Of a stretch of 64,000 nucleotides of DNA, positions 1 to 8,500 are shown piece after piece. The stretch's first letter is position 1. Each line of letters opens with the position of its first letter. Made by a program: the position numbers and the translations under genes. Where the stretch lies: contig NZ_JAHOPF010000004.1 of the NCBI RefSeq assembly GCF_019038595.1, forward strand, positions 129,747 to 193,746. Direction: 5' to 3'. This DNA comes from Kaistella soli (GTDB taxonomy: Bacteria > Bacteroidota > Bacteroidia > Flavobacteriales > Weeksellaceae). The notes under the pieces are model-generated. The model saw nothing but the letters and a program-made list of their open reading frames with translations. It was not told the DNA's origin and did not search any database.

Positions 1-497
<497 letters not shown>

Positions 498-512
498 ATT
501 TCAGATCAAGAT

Positions 513-543
513 AAAAGGGTGCAAGATTTGCACCCTTTTTTTA
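513..543 (+). terminator. Intrinsic terminator after guaB
   Basis: An 11-bp perfect stem (AAAGGGTGCAA / TTGCACCCTTT) with a 3-nt loop is followed by a T run. It lies 16 bp after the guaB stop codon. Confidence 0.9.
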
Positions 544-596
544 AGTACTTTTTTCCAATTATTGGTTAATTTTACTTTTTAAATACCGAAAAAAAT

Positions 597-1040
597 ATGA
601 GATCTTACTCTTTAATTATACTTCTTTTTTTATTCGTCCAGTGTGATGTTTTGCCATCTACCACTCCTGTTTACAGACCAAAAACATCAACGGCGGCTTC
701 TGCAGGTGAAAGCAAAGAATTTGAAGAATTAATGGCTAAAGATCAGATCAATAAGAAAAAAGTGACGGCAGAAGTTTTAACTTATCTGCTGAATGATACG
801 GAAGCTGACGATCCGAAAACGGCCGCAGTGATAGAAAACAATTCCGGCTGCAATATTATTGTAAGGCTCGTATCGATCAAAGGAAATACCATTTATAATC
901 TTCCTATACCGAAACACGGCAAAAATCAGTTTATCATTGATAAAGGAAGCTACACGCTGAGATCAAGTATTTGCGGCGCTATATATTATTCGCAGAAATT
1001 AATCAGTGATCCTCTTATTCTTGAACTTTCTGACCGTTGA
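597..1040 (+). CDS. Small secreted/lipoprotein of the DUF6759-like family (copy 1 of 3)
   Basis: A 147-residue protein of unknown function. The N-terminus is a hydrophobic signal followed by Cys16 (LFVQC), which could be a lipidation site although Gln at -1 is an unusual lipobox. The C-terminal half carries the family signature seen in two other proteins of this window: NNSGCNIIVRL, then YNLPIPKHGKNQ, a basic-plus-aromatic KGSY, and CGAIYYSQK. It lacks the N-terminal STNIxEIxxFL module of the copies at 23020 and 24443. The family appears, from memory, to be catalogued as DUF6759 in Chryseobacterium and relatives; the number should be confirmed. The gene stands alone between two terminators and is convergent with the next gene. 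Confidence 0.8.
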   Translation: MRSYSLIILLFLFVQCDVLPSTTPVYRPKTSTAASAGESKEFEELMAKDQINKKKVTAEVLTYLLNDTEADDPKTAAVIENNSGCNIIVRLVSIKGNTIYNLPIPKHGKNQFIIDKGSYTLRSSICGAIYYSQKLISDPLILELSDR

Positions 1041-1061
1041 GCTTTAAAAAGAATTTATACA

Positions 1062-1091
1062 AAAAAAGGCTGCATTATTTGCAGCCTTTTA
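1062..1091. terminator. Bidirectional terminator between convergent genes
   Basis: Stem AAAAGGCTGCA / TGCAGCCTTTT with A runs on one side and T runs on the other. It separates the lipoprotein gene from the convergent T9SS-cargo gene and can serve both. Confidence 0.85.
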
Positions 1092-1109
1092 AATTTTGTG
1101 CAATCAGCA

Positions 1110-1802
1110 CTACTTTTTAATGAACTTAAATTCCGAGGAATTACCGTTGGCGGAAAATACTTTTAAGACATATACACCTGGTGAAAGGCTGTTGACATTC
1201 ATTCTGTCAGTATAAGTTTCTGTTCTGATGAGCTGTCCGTTCACGTTGAAAATCTGAAGCGTTTTACCGTTCTGAACTCCTGAAAAACTGATATAATCTG
1301 AAACCGGATTCGGGAACATCTGTATTTTTCCTTTACCGGAATTGCTGACAGCAAGCGTTGATGTATGCACATCGCCGGTCATTGTAGAATTGGCTGCGGT
1401 AAGATTTCCGCCGCATCCGTTTTCAGTTACTGCCACATTTTCAACCCAGGTTCCAACATTATTGCTTGGTGGGTTCAGCGCGCTGCTGTTTCCTGTGGAG
1501 TTATAATAGATCAAAAAAGGGTCAACAAAATCTCCATTACCTGAATCTGCAAGAAACTCCCATCTCGTAAGCGTGTTATTCCACTGGATTTTAAATTCGC
1601 AGGTACCCAAACCTCCGCAAGGCTGTTGACCGTCCACGGGATTGGTGATATATATATTCTTGTTCTGGCCGTCGACTCCCGTTTTGAAGAAAGTGAAATT
1701 CTGGTCTTCAAAAAGGTTGTGGCATCCGTTGAAGGAAATGGTATTCTGGGCAAAAACCAAATTGCCAAAAACGAGGACTAAAGGGATAAATTTACTTTTC
1801 AT
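1110..1802 (-). CDS. T9SS type A sorting domain-containing secreted protein
   Basis: A 230-residue protein with an N-terminal Sec signal (cleavage likely after VFA of LVFAQ). The middle region is rich in Gly/Asn/Cys and contains paired cysteines (QQPCGGLGTC) but no enzyme family that I recognise. The last roughly 70 residues form a type A Por sorting domain: FPNPVSDYISF, LQIFNVNGQLI, LSPGVYVLKV and the terminal KFIKK. This predicts export across the outer membrane by the type IX system. It starts 6 bp after the stop of the upstream tail-collar gene, so the three genes 2979-1110 are probably one operon of secreted proteins. Confidence 0.88.
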   Translation of the reverse strand: MKSKFIPLVLVFGNLVFAQNTISFNGCHNLFEDQNFTFFKTGVDGQNKNIYITNPVDGQQPCGGLGTCEFKIQWNNTLTRWEFLADSGNGDFVDPFLIYYNSTGNSSALNPPSNNVGTWVENVAVTENGCGGNLTAANSTMTGDVHTSTLAVSNSGKGKIQMFPNPVSDYISFSGVQNGKTLQIFNVNGQLIRTETYTDRMNVNSLSPGVYVLKVFSANGNSSEFKFIKK

Positions 1803-1808
1803 ATTCTT

Positions 1809-2390
1809 TTAGTTTCTGGATGGAAAAATACCCTGAAGGGCGATAATACACTTAAGTACCAGATATGGCTGTCTGTTTTCGTGTGGCTGGCTGCCTCCCG
1901 CAGGATTGATCATGAGTGGAGACATTTGCGTATTCGCAGCAGCATTTGAATATTCTTTATCCAGTGCTTTGGTATTGGCAGGTAAGGAAGCGGTAGGTAT
2001 ATTCTGGTTTCCTTCGGCCGTTACTGCATTTACCTGGTGGTTATGCGCTGGCATTTCATTAATAGTCAAGGTATGACTTTCTTCTCCACCGGTTTCGCCC
2101 ATGGTATAAGGTGAAAGCCCCGGTCCGCTACCGTCCCCGATCAGAACGCGTCCGCGCATATCCGGTAAAGCGAAGTTAGTTTGTCCGTTTCCGCCATACT
2201 GCGTTCCAAGCAAGGAAAAAAGTGCTGTGTTTTGAGCGATGGACATAAGCTGTCCGTTACATTCCGCCCAGTTTCTGGGTGCAAAATTATAAGGTACAAA
2301 AGCAATCTGGCCGAGAAAAGGTTCTGAGCCCTGTGCTTTTAAATTGGTTACTGATAAAAAAAGGACTGCGGATAAAATAATTTTTTTCAT
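1809..2390 (-). CDS. Secreted phage-tail-collar domain protein (microcystin-dependent protein type), copy A
   Basis: A 193-residue protein. I chose the ATG at 2390 because it begins a clear signal peptide (MKKIILSAVLFLSV, cleavage near KAQ); an in-frame ATG at 2438 adds 16 residues and overlaps the upstream gene. The mature part begins with the collar fold: FLGQIAFVPYNFAP, CNGQLMSI, LFSLLGTQYGGNG, TNFALPDMRGRV, then PAHNHQV and a C-terminus QPYLVLKCIIALQGIFPSRN. These motifs match the tail-collar/MdpB family. A signal peptide means it acts outside the cytoplasm and is not a phage structural gene. It follows its paralogue by 7 bp. Confidence 0.88.
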   Translation of the reverse strand: MKKIILSAVLFLSVTNLKAQGSEPFLGQIAFVPYNFAPRNWAECNGQLMSIAQNTALFSLLGTQYGGNGQTNFALPDMRGRVLIGDGSGPGLSPYTMGETGGEESHTLTINEMPAHNHQVNAVTAEGNQNIPTASLPANTKALDKEYSNAAANTQMSPLMINPAGGSQPHENRQPYLVLKCIIALQGIFPSRN

Positions 2391-2397
2391 GGTATTA

Positions 2398-2979
2398 TTA
2401 GTTTTGTTGAGGATAAATTCCGAAAAGTGCGATAACACATTTCAGCGTTACAAACGGTTGGATGTTATTATGAGCCTGGCTGGAACCTGTAGGTGAAATC
2501 ATTCCTGGGGCCATCGTTGCATTCGGAGCGAGATTTGAATATTCTTTATCCAGCACACCAGTATCTGCAGGAAGGGACAAGGTAGCCACTTCTTTTGTTC
2601 CTGCTGTTTTTACAGCATTTACGAGATGGCTGTGTGAAGGCAGCTGTGCAGTTGTCACCGTCACGTTTTCAACACCACCTTTCTGGCCAAGATTGAAAGT
2701 ACTGAAGCCCGGGCGGGTTCCGTCATCCACCACCACTCTTCCGCGTGCATCCGGCAATCCAAATGTGGTTACACCATCGCCGCCATAAGTGGTTCCTATT
2801 AAAGAGTAAAGTGTTTCATTCTCAGCAATCGGCATCAAAGCACCGTCACAATCATGCCATCCCAGCGGAGAAAAATTATAAGGGACAATCATAATCTGCC
2901 CGATAAAATTATCCTGCGCAGCCAGCTTCAGACTTCCTGAAAGCAAACCGAGTAATAATAAAAGATTGAGTTTTCGCAT
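2398..2979 (-). CDS. Secreted phage-tail-collar domain protein, copy B
   Basis: A 193-residue paralogue of the next gene with the same architecture: signal peptide (cleavage near LAAQ), FIGQIMIVPYNFSP, CDGALMPI, LYSLIGTTYGGDG, TTFGLPDARGRV, PSHSHLVNA and QPFVTLKCVIALFGIYPQQN. It is the first gene of the putative three-gene secreted-protein operon. Tail-collar proteins of this kind are common in Bacteroidota and their role is not settled; no tail, capsid, lysis or integrase gene is nearby, so I do not read this as prophage. The 283 bp upstream is AT-rich and holds no gene; TATCTTTA at about 3073-3080 on the minus strand is a weak -7 candidate. Confidence 0.88.
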   Translation of the reverse strand: MRKLNLLLLLGLLSGSLKLAAQDNFIGQIMIVPYNFSPLGWHDCDGALMPIAENETLYSLIGTTYGGDGVTTFGLPDARGRVVVDDGTRPGFSTFNLGQKGGVENVTVTTAQLPSHSHLVNAVKTAGTKEVATLSLPADTGVLDKEYSNLAPNATMAPGMISPTGSSQAHNNIQPFVTLKCVIALFGIYPQQN

Positions 2980-3226
2980 AAATTAAGTGGGATTATTATT
3001 AAATATTCAGGTTTTTCTGTAATTTACATTTTAATCAATCATAAGCATCTATAATTGATTAAAACACGACGTAAAGATACTATAAATTAATTAAAACTAT
3101 TTTTTTTGTAGGTTAAATGATTTTAATGTATTCATATTTATTACAACTAAATTAAGAGCTAAAAAGAATTTTATTCACAGTGACAAAACTCATACAACAA
3201 AACTTCCACAGATTATTTAATTCGGA

Positions 3227-3234
3227 TAAATTTG
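3227..3234 (+). promoter_or_regulatory. Putative -7 box of the nirK promoter
   Basis: TAAATTTG matches the Bacteroidota -7 consensus TAnnTTTG and lies 28 bp before the nirK start. No clear TTTG -33 box is present at 19 bp spacing, which is compatible with an activated promoter. I found no convincing FNR/HcpR-type palindrome by eye. Confidence 0.5.
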
Positions 3235-3262
3235 TCTTATTAAAATTATAAAGAAAATAGAT

Positions 3263-4297
3263 ATGAAAAAATTGTTAACACTAATGGCTGCTGCATTACT
3301 GATTCTGCAGGCATGCAAGGAAAATAGCCCGGAATCCGGAAAGACATCCAAAAACAACGCTATTGAAATACAAACAATCGGCGAAACGGAAACCCAAAAA
3401 ATTACAGCACCTCCTTTCCTGCCGGGTCCTGTGGGTGACCGCGCTGCCAAAAAAGTAATTGTAAATCTGGAAGCGACTGAGGCGGAAGGAGAACTGGCCG
3501 ACGGAGTAACTTATAAATTCTGGACTTTCAACAATACCGTTCCCGGAACATTTATTCGGGTCCGCGTTGGTGACGAAGTTGAACTTCACCTAAAAAATGC
3601 TTCCAACAGCGTAATGCCTCACAATATCGATCTTCATGCCGTGAACGGTCCAGGAGGCGGTGCGGAAGCAACCAATGTAGCTCCGGGTAAGGAGGCAGTA
3701 TTTAATTTCAAAGCTCTGAATCCCGGCCTTTATGTTTATCACTGTGCTGCGGCGCCGGTACCAATGCATATTGCAAACGGAATGTACGGACTGATCCTTG
3801 TGGAGCCTGAAGGAGGCCTGCCAAAAGTCGACAAAGAATACTACGTCATGCAGAGTGAATTTTACACCAAAGGTAAAACCGACGAAAAAGGTTTACAGGA
3901 GTTCGACCAGGATAAAGGTGTTGACGAAAGACCAACCTACGTTGTTTTCAACGGCAAGAAAAATGCTTTAATGGGCAAAAACGAACTTGAAGCAAAAGTG
4001 GGTGAAACAGTAAGACTTTTTGTAGGAAATGCCGGACCTAATCTCGCCTCGTCATTCCATGTGATCGGTGAAATTTTCGACAGGGTTTATATCGAAGGCG
4101 GAAGCAAAATCAACGAAAATGTACAGACAACGCTAATACCTGCGGGCGGTGCCGTGATTGTAGAATTTAAGGTTGAAGAACCTGGAGAATACATCCTGGT
4201 AGACCACTCAATTTTCAGGGCGTTCAACAAAGGTGCGATCGGGAAACTGAAAGTTACCGGCGAAAAAAACCCGAAGGTTTACAATAAAGTAAAATAA
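3263..4297 (+). CDS. nirK: Copper-containing nitrite reductase (NO-forming), lipoprotein
   Basis: Reduces nitrite to nitric oxide (EC 1.7.2.1) outside the cytoplasm. The 344-residue protein has a lipoprotein signal (LLILQAC, Cys18). It has two cupredoxin domains with all expected ligands in place: His120, Cys161, His169 and Met174 for type 1 copper; His125, His160 and His315 for type 2 copper; the catalytic pair is Asp123 (in HNIDLH) and His266 (in [10 protein letters not shown]). There is no fused cytochrome or extra cupredoxin domain. A SUMF1-domain gene and a SCO gene follow on the same strand, so the three probably form a denitrification-type operon. No nar, nor or nos gene is visible in the window. 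Confidence 0.95.
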   Translation: MKKLLTLMAAALLILQACKENSPESGKTSKNNAIEIQTIGETETQKITAPPFLPGPVGDRAAKKVIVNLEATEAEGELADGVTYKFWTFNNTVPGTFIRVRVGDEVELHLKNASNSVMPHNIDLHAVNGPGGGAEATNVAPGKEAVFNFKALNPGLYVYHCAAAPVPMHIANGMYGLILVEPEGGLPKVDKEYYVMQSEFYTKGKTDEKGLQEFDQDKGVDERPTYVVFNGKKNALMGKNELEAKVGETVRLFVGNAGPNLASSFHVIGEIFDRVYIEGGSKINENVQTTLIPAGGAVIVEFKVEEPGEYILVDHSIFRAFNKGAIGKLKVTGEKNPKVYNKVK

Positions 4298-4328
4298 GAC
4301 TTCATTTTAATCTGTTAAATAATCCACT

Positions 4329-5162
4329 ATGAACAAAATACTTAAAATAGGCCTGCTTTGTAGTGGATTCTTTTTTCTCTCTTGCCAGAATGATTCGGTA
4401 AAACCTGCCGAAGATTTTTCAACAGGAAAGAATCAGAAAGAAATAAAAATAAATCCCGAGGTTAAAATGGTTCTCATAACAGGCGGAAAATACCAGCCTT
4501 TTTATGGAGCCAACAGTGCTTTGGTAGAAGTGAAAGACTTTCTTCTTGATGAAAGACCTGTTACCAACCGCGAATTTTTGGATTTCGTGAAGAAAAATCC
4601 GAAATGGAAAAGAAGCAGTGTAAAAGAAATTTTCGCAGATGAAACTTATCTTAAAAACTGGAAAGATGACGAAACGCTTGCACCAGAAATGAATCCTGAT
4701 GCTCCAGTCACTTTCGTATCGTGGTTTGCTGCTAAAGCTTACGCCAAAAGCGCAGGAAAACGTTTACCGACCATTGACGAATGGGAATTTGTTGCAATGG
4801 CGGATGAAGAATCAGCAAATGCAAGAAAAAAACCGGCTTATTCCGAACATCTTATCAATCTCTATCAGGTGAAATTCCGAGAAAAAAATCCGGTGAAAAA
4901 ATCAAAACCCAATTACTGGGGCGTTTACAATATGTTCGATCTGGTTTGGGAGTGGACGGAGGATTTTAATTCCATCATGACGACCAGCGATTCGAGAACC
5001 GGAGAATATGATGACAAAGGACTTTTCTGCGCTTCAGGTGCAACAAGTGCTACCGATGTTCTTAATTATGCCTCATTCATGCGCTACGCCTACCGATCTA
5101 GTTTAAAAGCCAATTACACCGTTGAAAACCTCGGTTTCAGATGCGCCAAAAACCTTAAATAA
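4329..5162 (+). CDS. nirV: SUMF1/formylglycine-generating-enzyme-like lipoprotein (NirV-like)
   Basis: A 277-residue lipoprotein (FFFLSC) with one SUMF1/EgtB-type domain: ITGGKYQPFYG, LLDERPVTNREFLDFVK, PVTFVSWFAAKAYAKSAGKRLPT, EWEFVAMA, NYWGVYNMFDLVWEWTEDF and the terminal LGFRCAKN. Genes of this family sit directly behind nirK in several denitrifiers and are called nirV there; position and domain together support that name, but the biochemical role of NirV is unknown. The two active-site cysteines of true formylglycine-generating enzymes are not obvious, so a non-catalytic or scaffolding function is possible. It starts 31 bp after nirK and ends one base before the SCO gene. Confidence 0.8.
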   Translation: MNKILKIGLLCSGFFFLSCQNDSVKPAEDFSTGKNQKEIKINPEVKMVLITGGKYQPFYGANSALVEVKDFLLDERPVTNREFLDFVKKNPKWKRSSVKEIFADETYLKNWKDDETLAPEMNPDAPVTFVSWFAAKAYAKSAGKRLPTIDEWEFVAMADEESANARKKPAYSEHLINLYQVKFREKNPVKKSKPNYWGVYNMFDLVWEWTEDFNSIMTTSDSRTGEYDDKGLFCASGATSATDVLNYASFMRYAYRSSLKANYTVENLGFRCAKNLK

Positions 5163-5163
5163 A

Positions 5164-5742
5164 ATGAAAAATTTAATCATTCTCTTTTTTTCAGTGCTCA
5201 TTCTTTTTTCCTGCAAAGAAAACACGGACCAGGCAGATATTAAGAAAGAAAACGGCGGAGCTTCCATCTTTCTGCTCGATTCCAAATGGCAGAATCAGGA
5301 TGGAAAAGATCTTCATTTAAAAGATCTGAAAGGCAAAAACCTGGTTGTGGTAATGATTTTCACGAGTTGCCGCACCGCCTGTCCCATTTTGGTTGCTGAC
5401 ATGAAAAAAGTTCACGCCAAAATCGCGAAAGATAAACTTGATGATACGTCACTTGTTCTAATTTCAATTGATCCCACAAATGATACACCGGAAGTTCTGA
5501 AAAAATTTGCGGCCGACAGAAACATGGATCAGGCTCCGTGGATTTTCCTGAGAAGCGATGAAGATGCCACCCGCGAACTCGCCAATGTGCTCGCCATGAA
5601 ATATAAAAAGATCTCTCCCATTGAGTTTTCTCACTCCAACATCATCAGCGTTTTTAACAGAAAAGGCGAACTGGTAAGCCAGGAAGAAGGTTCAGGAATT
5701 AATTCAGAAGCAGTTGCTGAAACCGTGAATCAACTGAATTAA
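5164..5742 (+). CDS. SCO1/SenC family copper chaperone lipoprotein
   Basis: A 192-residue lipoprotein (LILFSC, Cys17) with a thioredoxin-like SCO fold. The copper-binding triad is visible: Cys69 and Cys73 in FTSCRTACP, and His157 in EFSHSN. SCO proteins deliver copper to, or reduce, CuA and related sites; next to nirK the likely client is the nitrite reductase or a downstream copper enzyme, which is inference. I use the ATG at 5164 because it opens the signal peptide and sits 1 bp after the preceding stop; an earlier in-frame ATG at 5122 lies inside the upstream gene and would bury the signal. Confidence 0.9.
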   Translation: MKNLIILFFSVLILFSCKENTDQADIKKENGGASIFLLDSKWQNQDGKDLHLKDLKGKNLVVVMIFTSCRTACPILVADMKKVHAKIAKDKLDDTSLVLISIDPTNDTPEVLKKFAADRNMDQAPWIFLRSDEDATRELANVLAMKYKKISPIEFSHSNIISVFNRKGELVSQEEGSGINSEAVAETVNQLN

Positions 5743-5766
5743 TCTTCACGTATTTTTATAATGACT

Positions 5767-7005
5767 TTAATGCCCTACAATCCTGTAAGGCATTTTCTGT
5801 TTCACAAAAAACAGCAGAAACAGGCCCAGCGAAAGGAGTCCTAAGCCCACATAATAAGAATACATTCCTGAATTCTCAGGAAAATGATCAATCATGTATG
5901 CGGTAATCTGAGGTCCGAAAATACCGCCAATTCCCCATCCTATTAGCGTTATTCCGTAAATCGAGGGCATCAGTTCCGTGCCGTATTTTTCCCTGATCAA
6001 TGACGGAATTACTCCGAAACCGCCTCCGTAGCATAACAGAATCATACACACACCTGCAGAAAAAACGGTTACATTCTTAGTAATAATCAATACAGTAAAG
6101 ACCAGAATCTCGATTAGCAGAATGAATTTAAATGCAGTTATTTTCCCTATTTTATCTGAGACACTTCCCCAAAAGAATCTTCCGAGCCCATTAAACAGAG
6201 CGCTTACGCCAATTAATGTTGCGCCTTTAGCTTCTAAACTTGCTGACTCTGTAACTCCGCTCAACTTCAAAAGATCCTGAAGCAAAGGCGACTGAAATGA
6301 AATAAAAATCATTCCGGCGATAATATTGAAAGTAAAAACCAACCAAATGATGATATAATCTGGTTTCAGAACATGTTGAAAAACATCGGGTTTATGGCCG
6401 CCCAAAACTGTTGAGTTATCAGTCTTCTTGTCCTTTAAAAACTGCGCAAAAACAGGAAGCACAAGCAATAAAGTAATTCCCATGAAAAGAAAAACACGCG
6501 GCAGATTATGATCAAAAAATTCAACAAAAAATGGCGCCAGGACTTTCGACATCACCAATGCACCCAGCCCGAATCCCATCACCACCATTCCGGTAACCAA
6601 TCCGGGTTTATCGGGAAAGTAGCGCAAAACCACGCTCACCGGAGTTACATAAGCCATTCCTAGACCGATGCCGCCCACAATTCCGAAACCGAAATACAGC
6701 AGAAAAAGCGAGCCCGAGCTCAGGGCAAAAGACGATATGATATAACCTAAAGCGTAGAGAACAACACCTGTTACTGCCAGTTTTCTCGCACCGAATCTCT
6801 CAATTTTTGCTCCGCACCACGAGGCCGTAATTCCCAGCATTAATATTGACAGACAGAAAGCCCAGGCCGTTTCTGAATTGCTCCAACCGTAGGTTGCGGC
6901 GATCGGTTTCTGAAAAAAACTCCATGCGTAGACGGTTCCCAGACCGAGGTGAGTCAGCGTTCCCATGACGGCAACGAGCCATCGTTGATCAGTTGTTACT
7001 TCCAC
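5767..7005 (-). CDS. MFS transporter, oxalate/formate antiporter (OFA)-like family
   Basis: A 412-residue integral membrane protein with about twelve hydrophobic segments. The N-terminus LTHLGLGTVYAWSFFQKPI and the following GWSNSETAWAF are typical of the OFA branch of the major facilitator superfamily; RFGARK after segment two and GRFFWGSVSDKIGK in the middle are the MFS signature loops of each half. The substrate cannot be read from the sequence; monocarboxylates are handled by characterised relatives. The start is a GTG at 7005 because an in-frame stop lies just upstream; the first ATG (6966) would cut into transmembrane segment one. It is convergent with the SCO gene, with only 24 bp between them. 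Confidence 0.85.
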   Translation of the reverse strand: MEVTTDQRWLVAVMGTLTHLGLGTVYAWSFFQKPIAATYGWSNSETAWAFCLSILMLGITASWCGAKIERFGARKLAVTGVVLYALGYIISSFALSSGSLFLLYFGFGIVGGIGLGMAYVTPVSVVLRYFPDKPGLVTGMVVMGFGLGALVMSKVLAPFFVEFFDHNLPRVFLFMGITLLLVLPVFAQFLKDKKTDNSTVLGGHKPDVFQHVLKPDYIIIWLVFTFNIIAGMIFISFQSPLLQDLLKLSGVTESASLEAKGATLIGVSALFNGLGRFFWGSVSDKIGKITAFKFILLIEILVFTVLIITKNVTVFSAGVCMILLCYGGGFGVIPSLIREKYGTELMPSIYGITLIGWGIGGIFGPQITAYMIDHFPENSGMYSYYVGLGLLSLGLFLLFFVKQKMPYRIVGH

Positions 7006-7092
7006 TTTTTAAAAAAAACTTAAGGATAAAGATAAGAAGTAGTGGATGTCCCCGAAGTATTTTTAGGAATGATATAATACAGATTAAAGGAT

Positions 7093-8190
7093 TTAACTGG
7101 AAGAATTCTCGGAATTTCCTTTTCCTAAACTTTCTTTAAAGTCATCGATACGCCAGTCGGTTCCGGCATTCCCTTTCTCCATTTTTTCCTTCGCATAAAG
7201 CCTGAAATCGTTTTCGGTTTTATCCAAAAGATAGTCATACGGACCGACGGAGGAAATCAGTTTTACCAAAACGGGGGAAATTTCCAGACAGATAAAAAGT
7301 CCCATAATGAAAGCCGCGGCAAGTCCTATAATGGCGGAACTTTTCCCCAATTCGTCCAAAGCCTGCAGCCTTGCCGCAAATCCGTTGAATTTGTCTTCAA
7401 AAGTTTCGGTTTTATTTCTTTCGGTTTCGATGTTGGTGTATACTTTCGAAATTTCCTTATCCAAATATTCCAGACGCGGTGCAATCTGTTTCTGATAATT
7501 TTCCAAATCCTGGCGGCGCTGCTCCTTCAGTTCAGATTTCCGTTTTGCATTGGAGCCGAAGCCGACTTTTCCACTCGTTAAACCACTCTGTTTTCCCAAG
7601 ATTTCCTTCTCCAGTTCCACTGCTGCAGAATCGTAAGATTTCTGATAATCTGCTATTTTTGAGGAAATCTGTTTTTTTTCAGTTTCGAATGGGCCGGACT
7701 GCTGCAGAATCCTGCCGTTCATTTCTGCCTGCAGCTGAGTTTTATTTCTTTGGATGATCGTGTTCAGCTGCTTATTGACTTCCTTTTCAAATATTTTAAG
7801 TTCTAAAGGCTTGGAAATAATAATCCCTAAAAAAGTCGCCAAAATCAATCTCGGAACGGCCATCAGAATCTGATTCCACCAGGTTCCAGTTTTCTTGATG
7901 GAAGAAACGATATACCGGTCGAGGTTAAAGATCATCAGACCCCAAAGAATTCCAAAACCAGATGCTGTCCAAATATCATCAAACACAGTAAACATGGCGT
8001 AACCCGCTGACAGTGTTGCAAAAACTGCAGTAAAAAGAACTATCCCGCCGATACCTGCAAATTTGTTCCATTCGCTTGGCGTTTTTCTTAAGATGTGAAT
8101 ATTTCCGCCTGAACAGATCAGCAGGAATTTTTGAAACCAGTTCATCCGATGATTAACGCGACTGATATGCTGTAATTGATTTTTAATCAT
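7093..8190 (-). CDS. DUF4407 domain-containing membrane protein
   Basis: A 365-residue protein that fits the DUF4407 family. After a short cytosolic N-terminus (WFQKFLLICSGG) come hydrophobic segments around residues 45-70, 75-95 and 105-125, including the conserved MIFNLDRYIV. A roughly 150-residue charged coiled-coil region follows (many Glu/Lys/Gln, e.g. EKKQISSKIADYQ), then a last membrane segment (IIGLAAAFIMGLFICLEISPV) and a polar tail. Function is unknown. It is transcribed away from the secreted gene at 8501 and is 87 bp upstream of the MFS gene in the same direction; a shared transcript is possible. Confidence 0.85.
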   Translation of the reverse strand: MIKNQLQHISRVNHRMNWFQKFLLICSGGNIHILRKTPSEWNKFAGIGGIVLFTAVFATLSAGYAMFTVFDDIWTASGFGILWGLMIFNLDRYIVSSIKKTGTWWNQILMAVPRLILATFLGIIISKPLELKIFEKEVNKQLNTIIQRNKTQLQAEMNGRILQQSGPFETEKKQISSKIADYQKSYDSAAVELEKEILGKQSGLTSGKVGFGSNAKRKSELKEQRRQDLENYQKQIAPRLEYLDKEISKVYTNIETERNKTETFEDKFNGFAARLQALDELGKSSAIIGLAAAFIMGLFICLEISPVLVKLISSVGPYDYLLDKTENDFRLYAKEKMEKGNAGTDWRIDDFKESLGKGNSENSSS

Positions 8191-8500
8191 TTTAATTTTT
8201 TTTAGATCCTATAAAAACTTAAATAATCTGTCTTTAAAAACGTAACAATGTTACAAATAGTATTAGGTTTAGCCAAGTAAAGTTTTCAACAGTGTTATGA
8301 GGAAGTTTTTTATCCACGAAAATATCGATATGTCCAATGACCTAATCATATTTTACAACAAATAAAGCAAAACTCAAAGTTTTAAATGATTATAATTCGA
8401 TTTTAAACAAATTAATTATGATATTAATAAAATTTTTATATATTTGCGTTAACACAAAAATCTGCAACGTTGAAAATGCCTTGGGCAATCACGGAGCAAA
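8191..8500. other. 310-bp intergenic region between divergent genes
   Basis: AT-rich spacer with divergent promoters expected. I see one good -7 box for the rightward gene (8439-8446) and no open frame, repeat or hairpin of note. Confidence 0.6.
8439..8446 (+). promoter_or_regulatory. Putative -7 box for the secreted protein gene at 8501
   Basis: TATATTTG matches TAnnTTTG and leaves a leader of about 50 nt before the ATG. No TTTG -33 box stands at the usual spacing. Confidence 0.5.

Noticed and set aside
1809-2979. Prophage remnant
   Set aside because: Both collar proteins have signal peptides and no phage structural, lysis or integrase gene is nearby.
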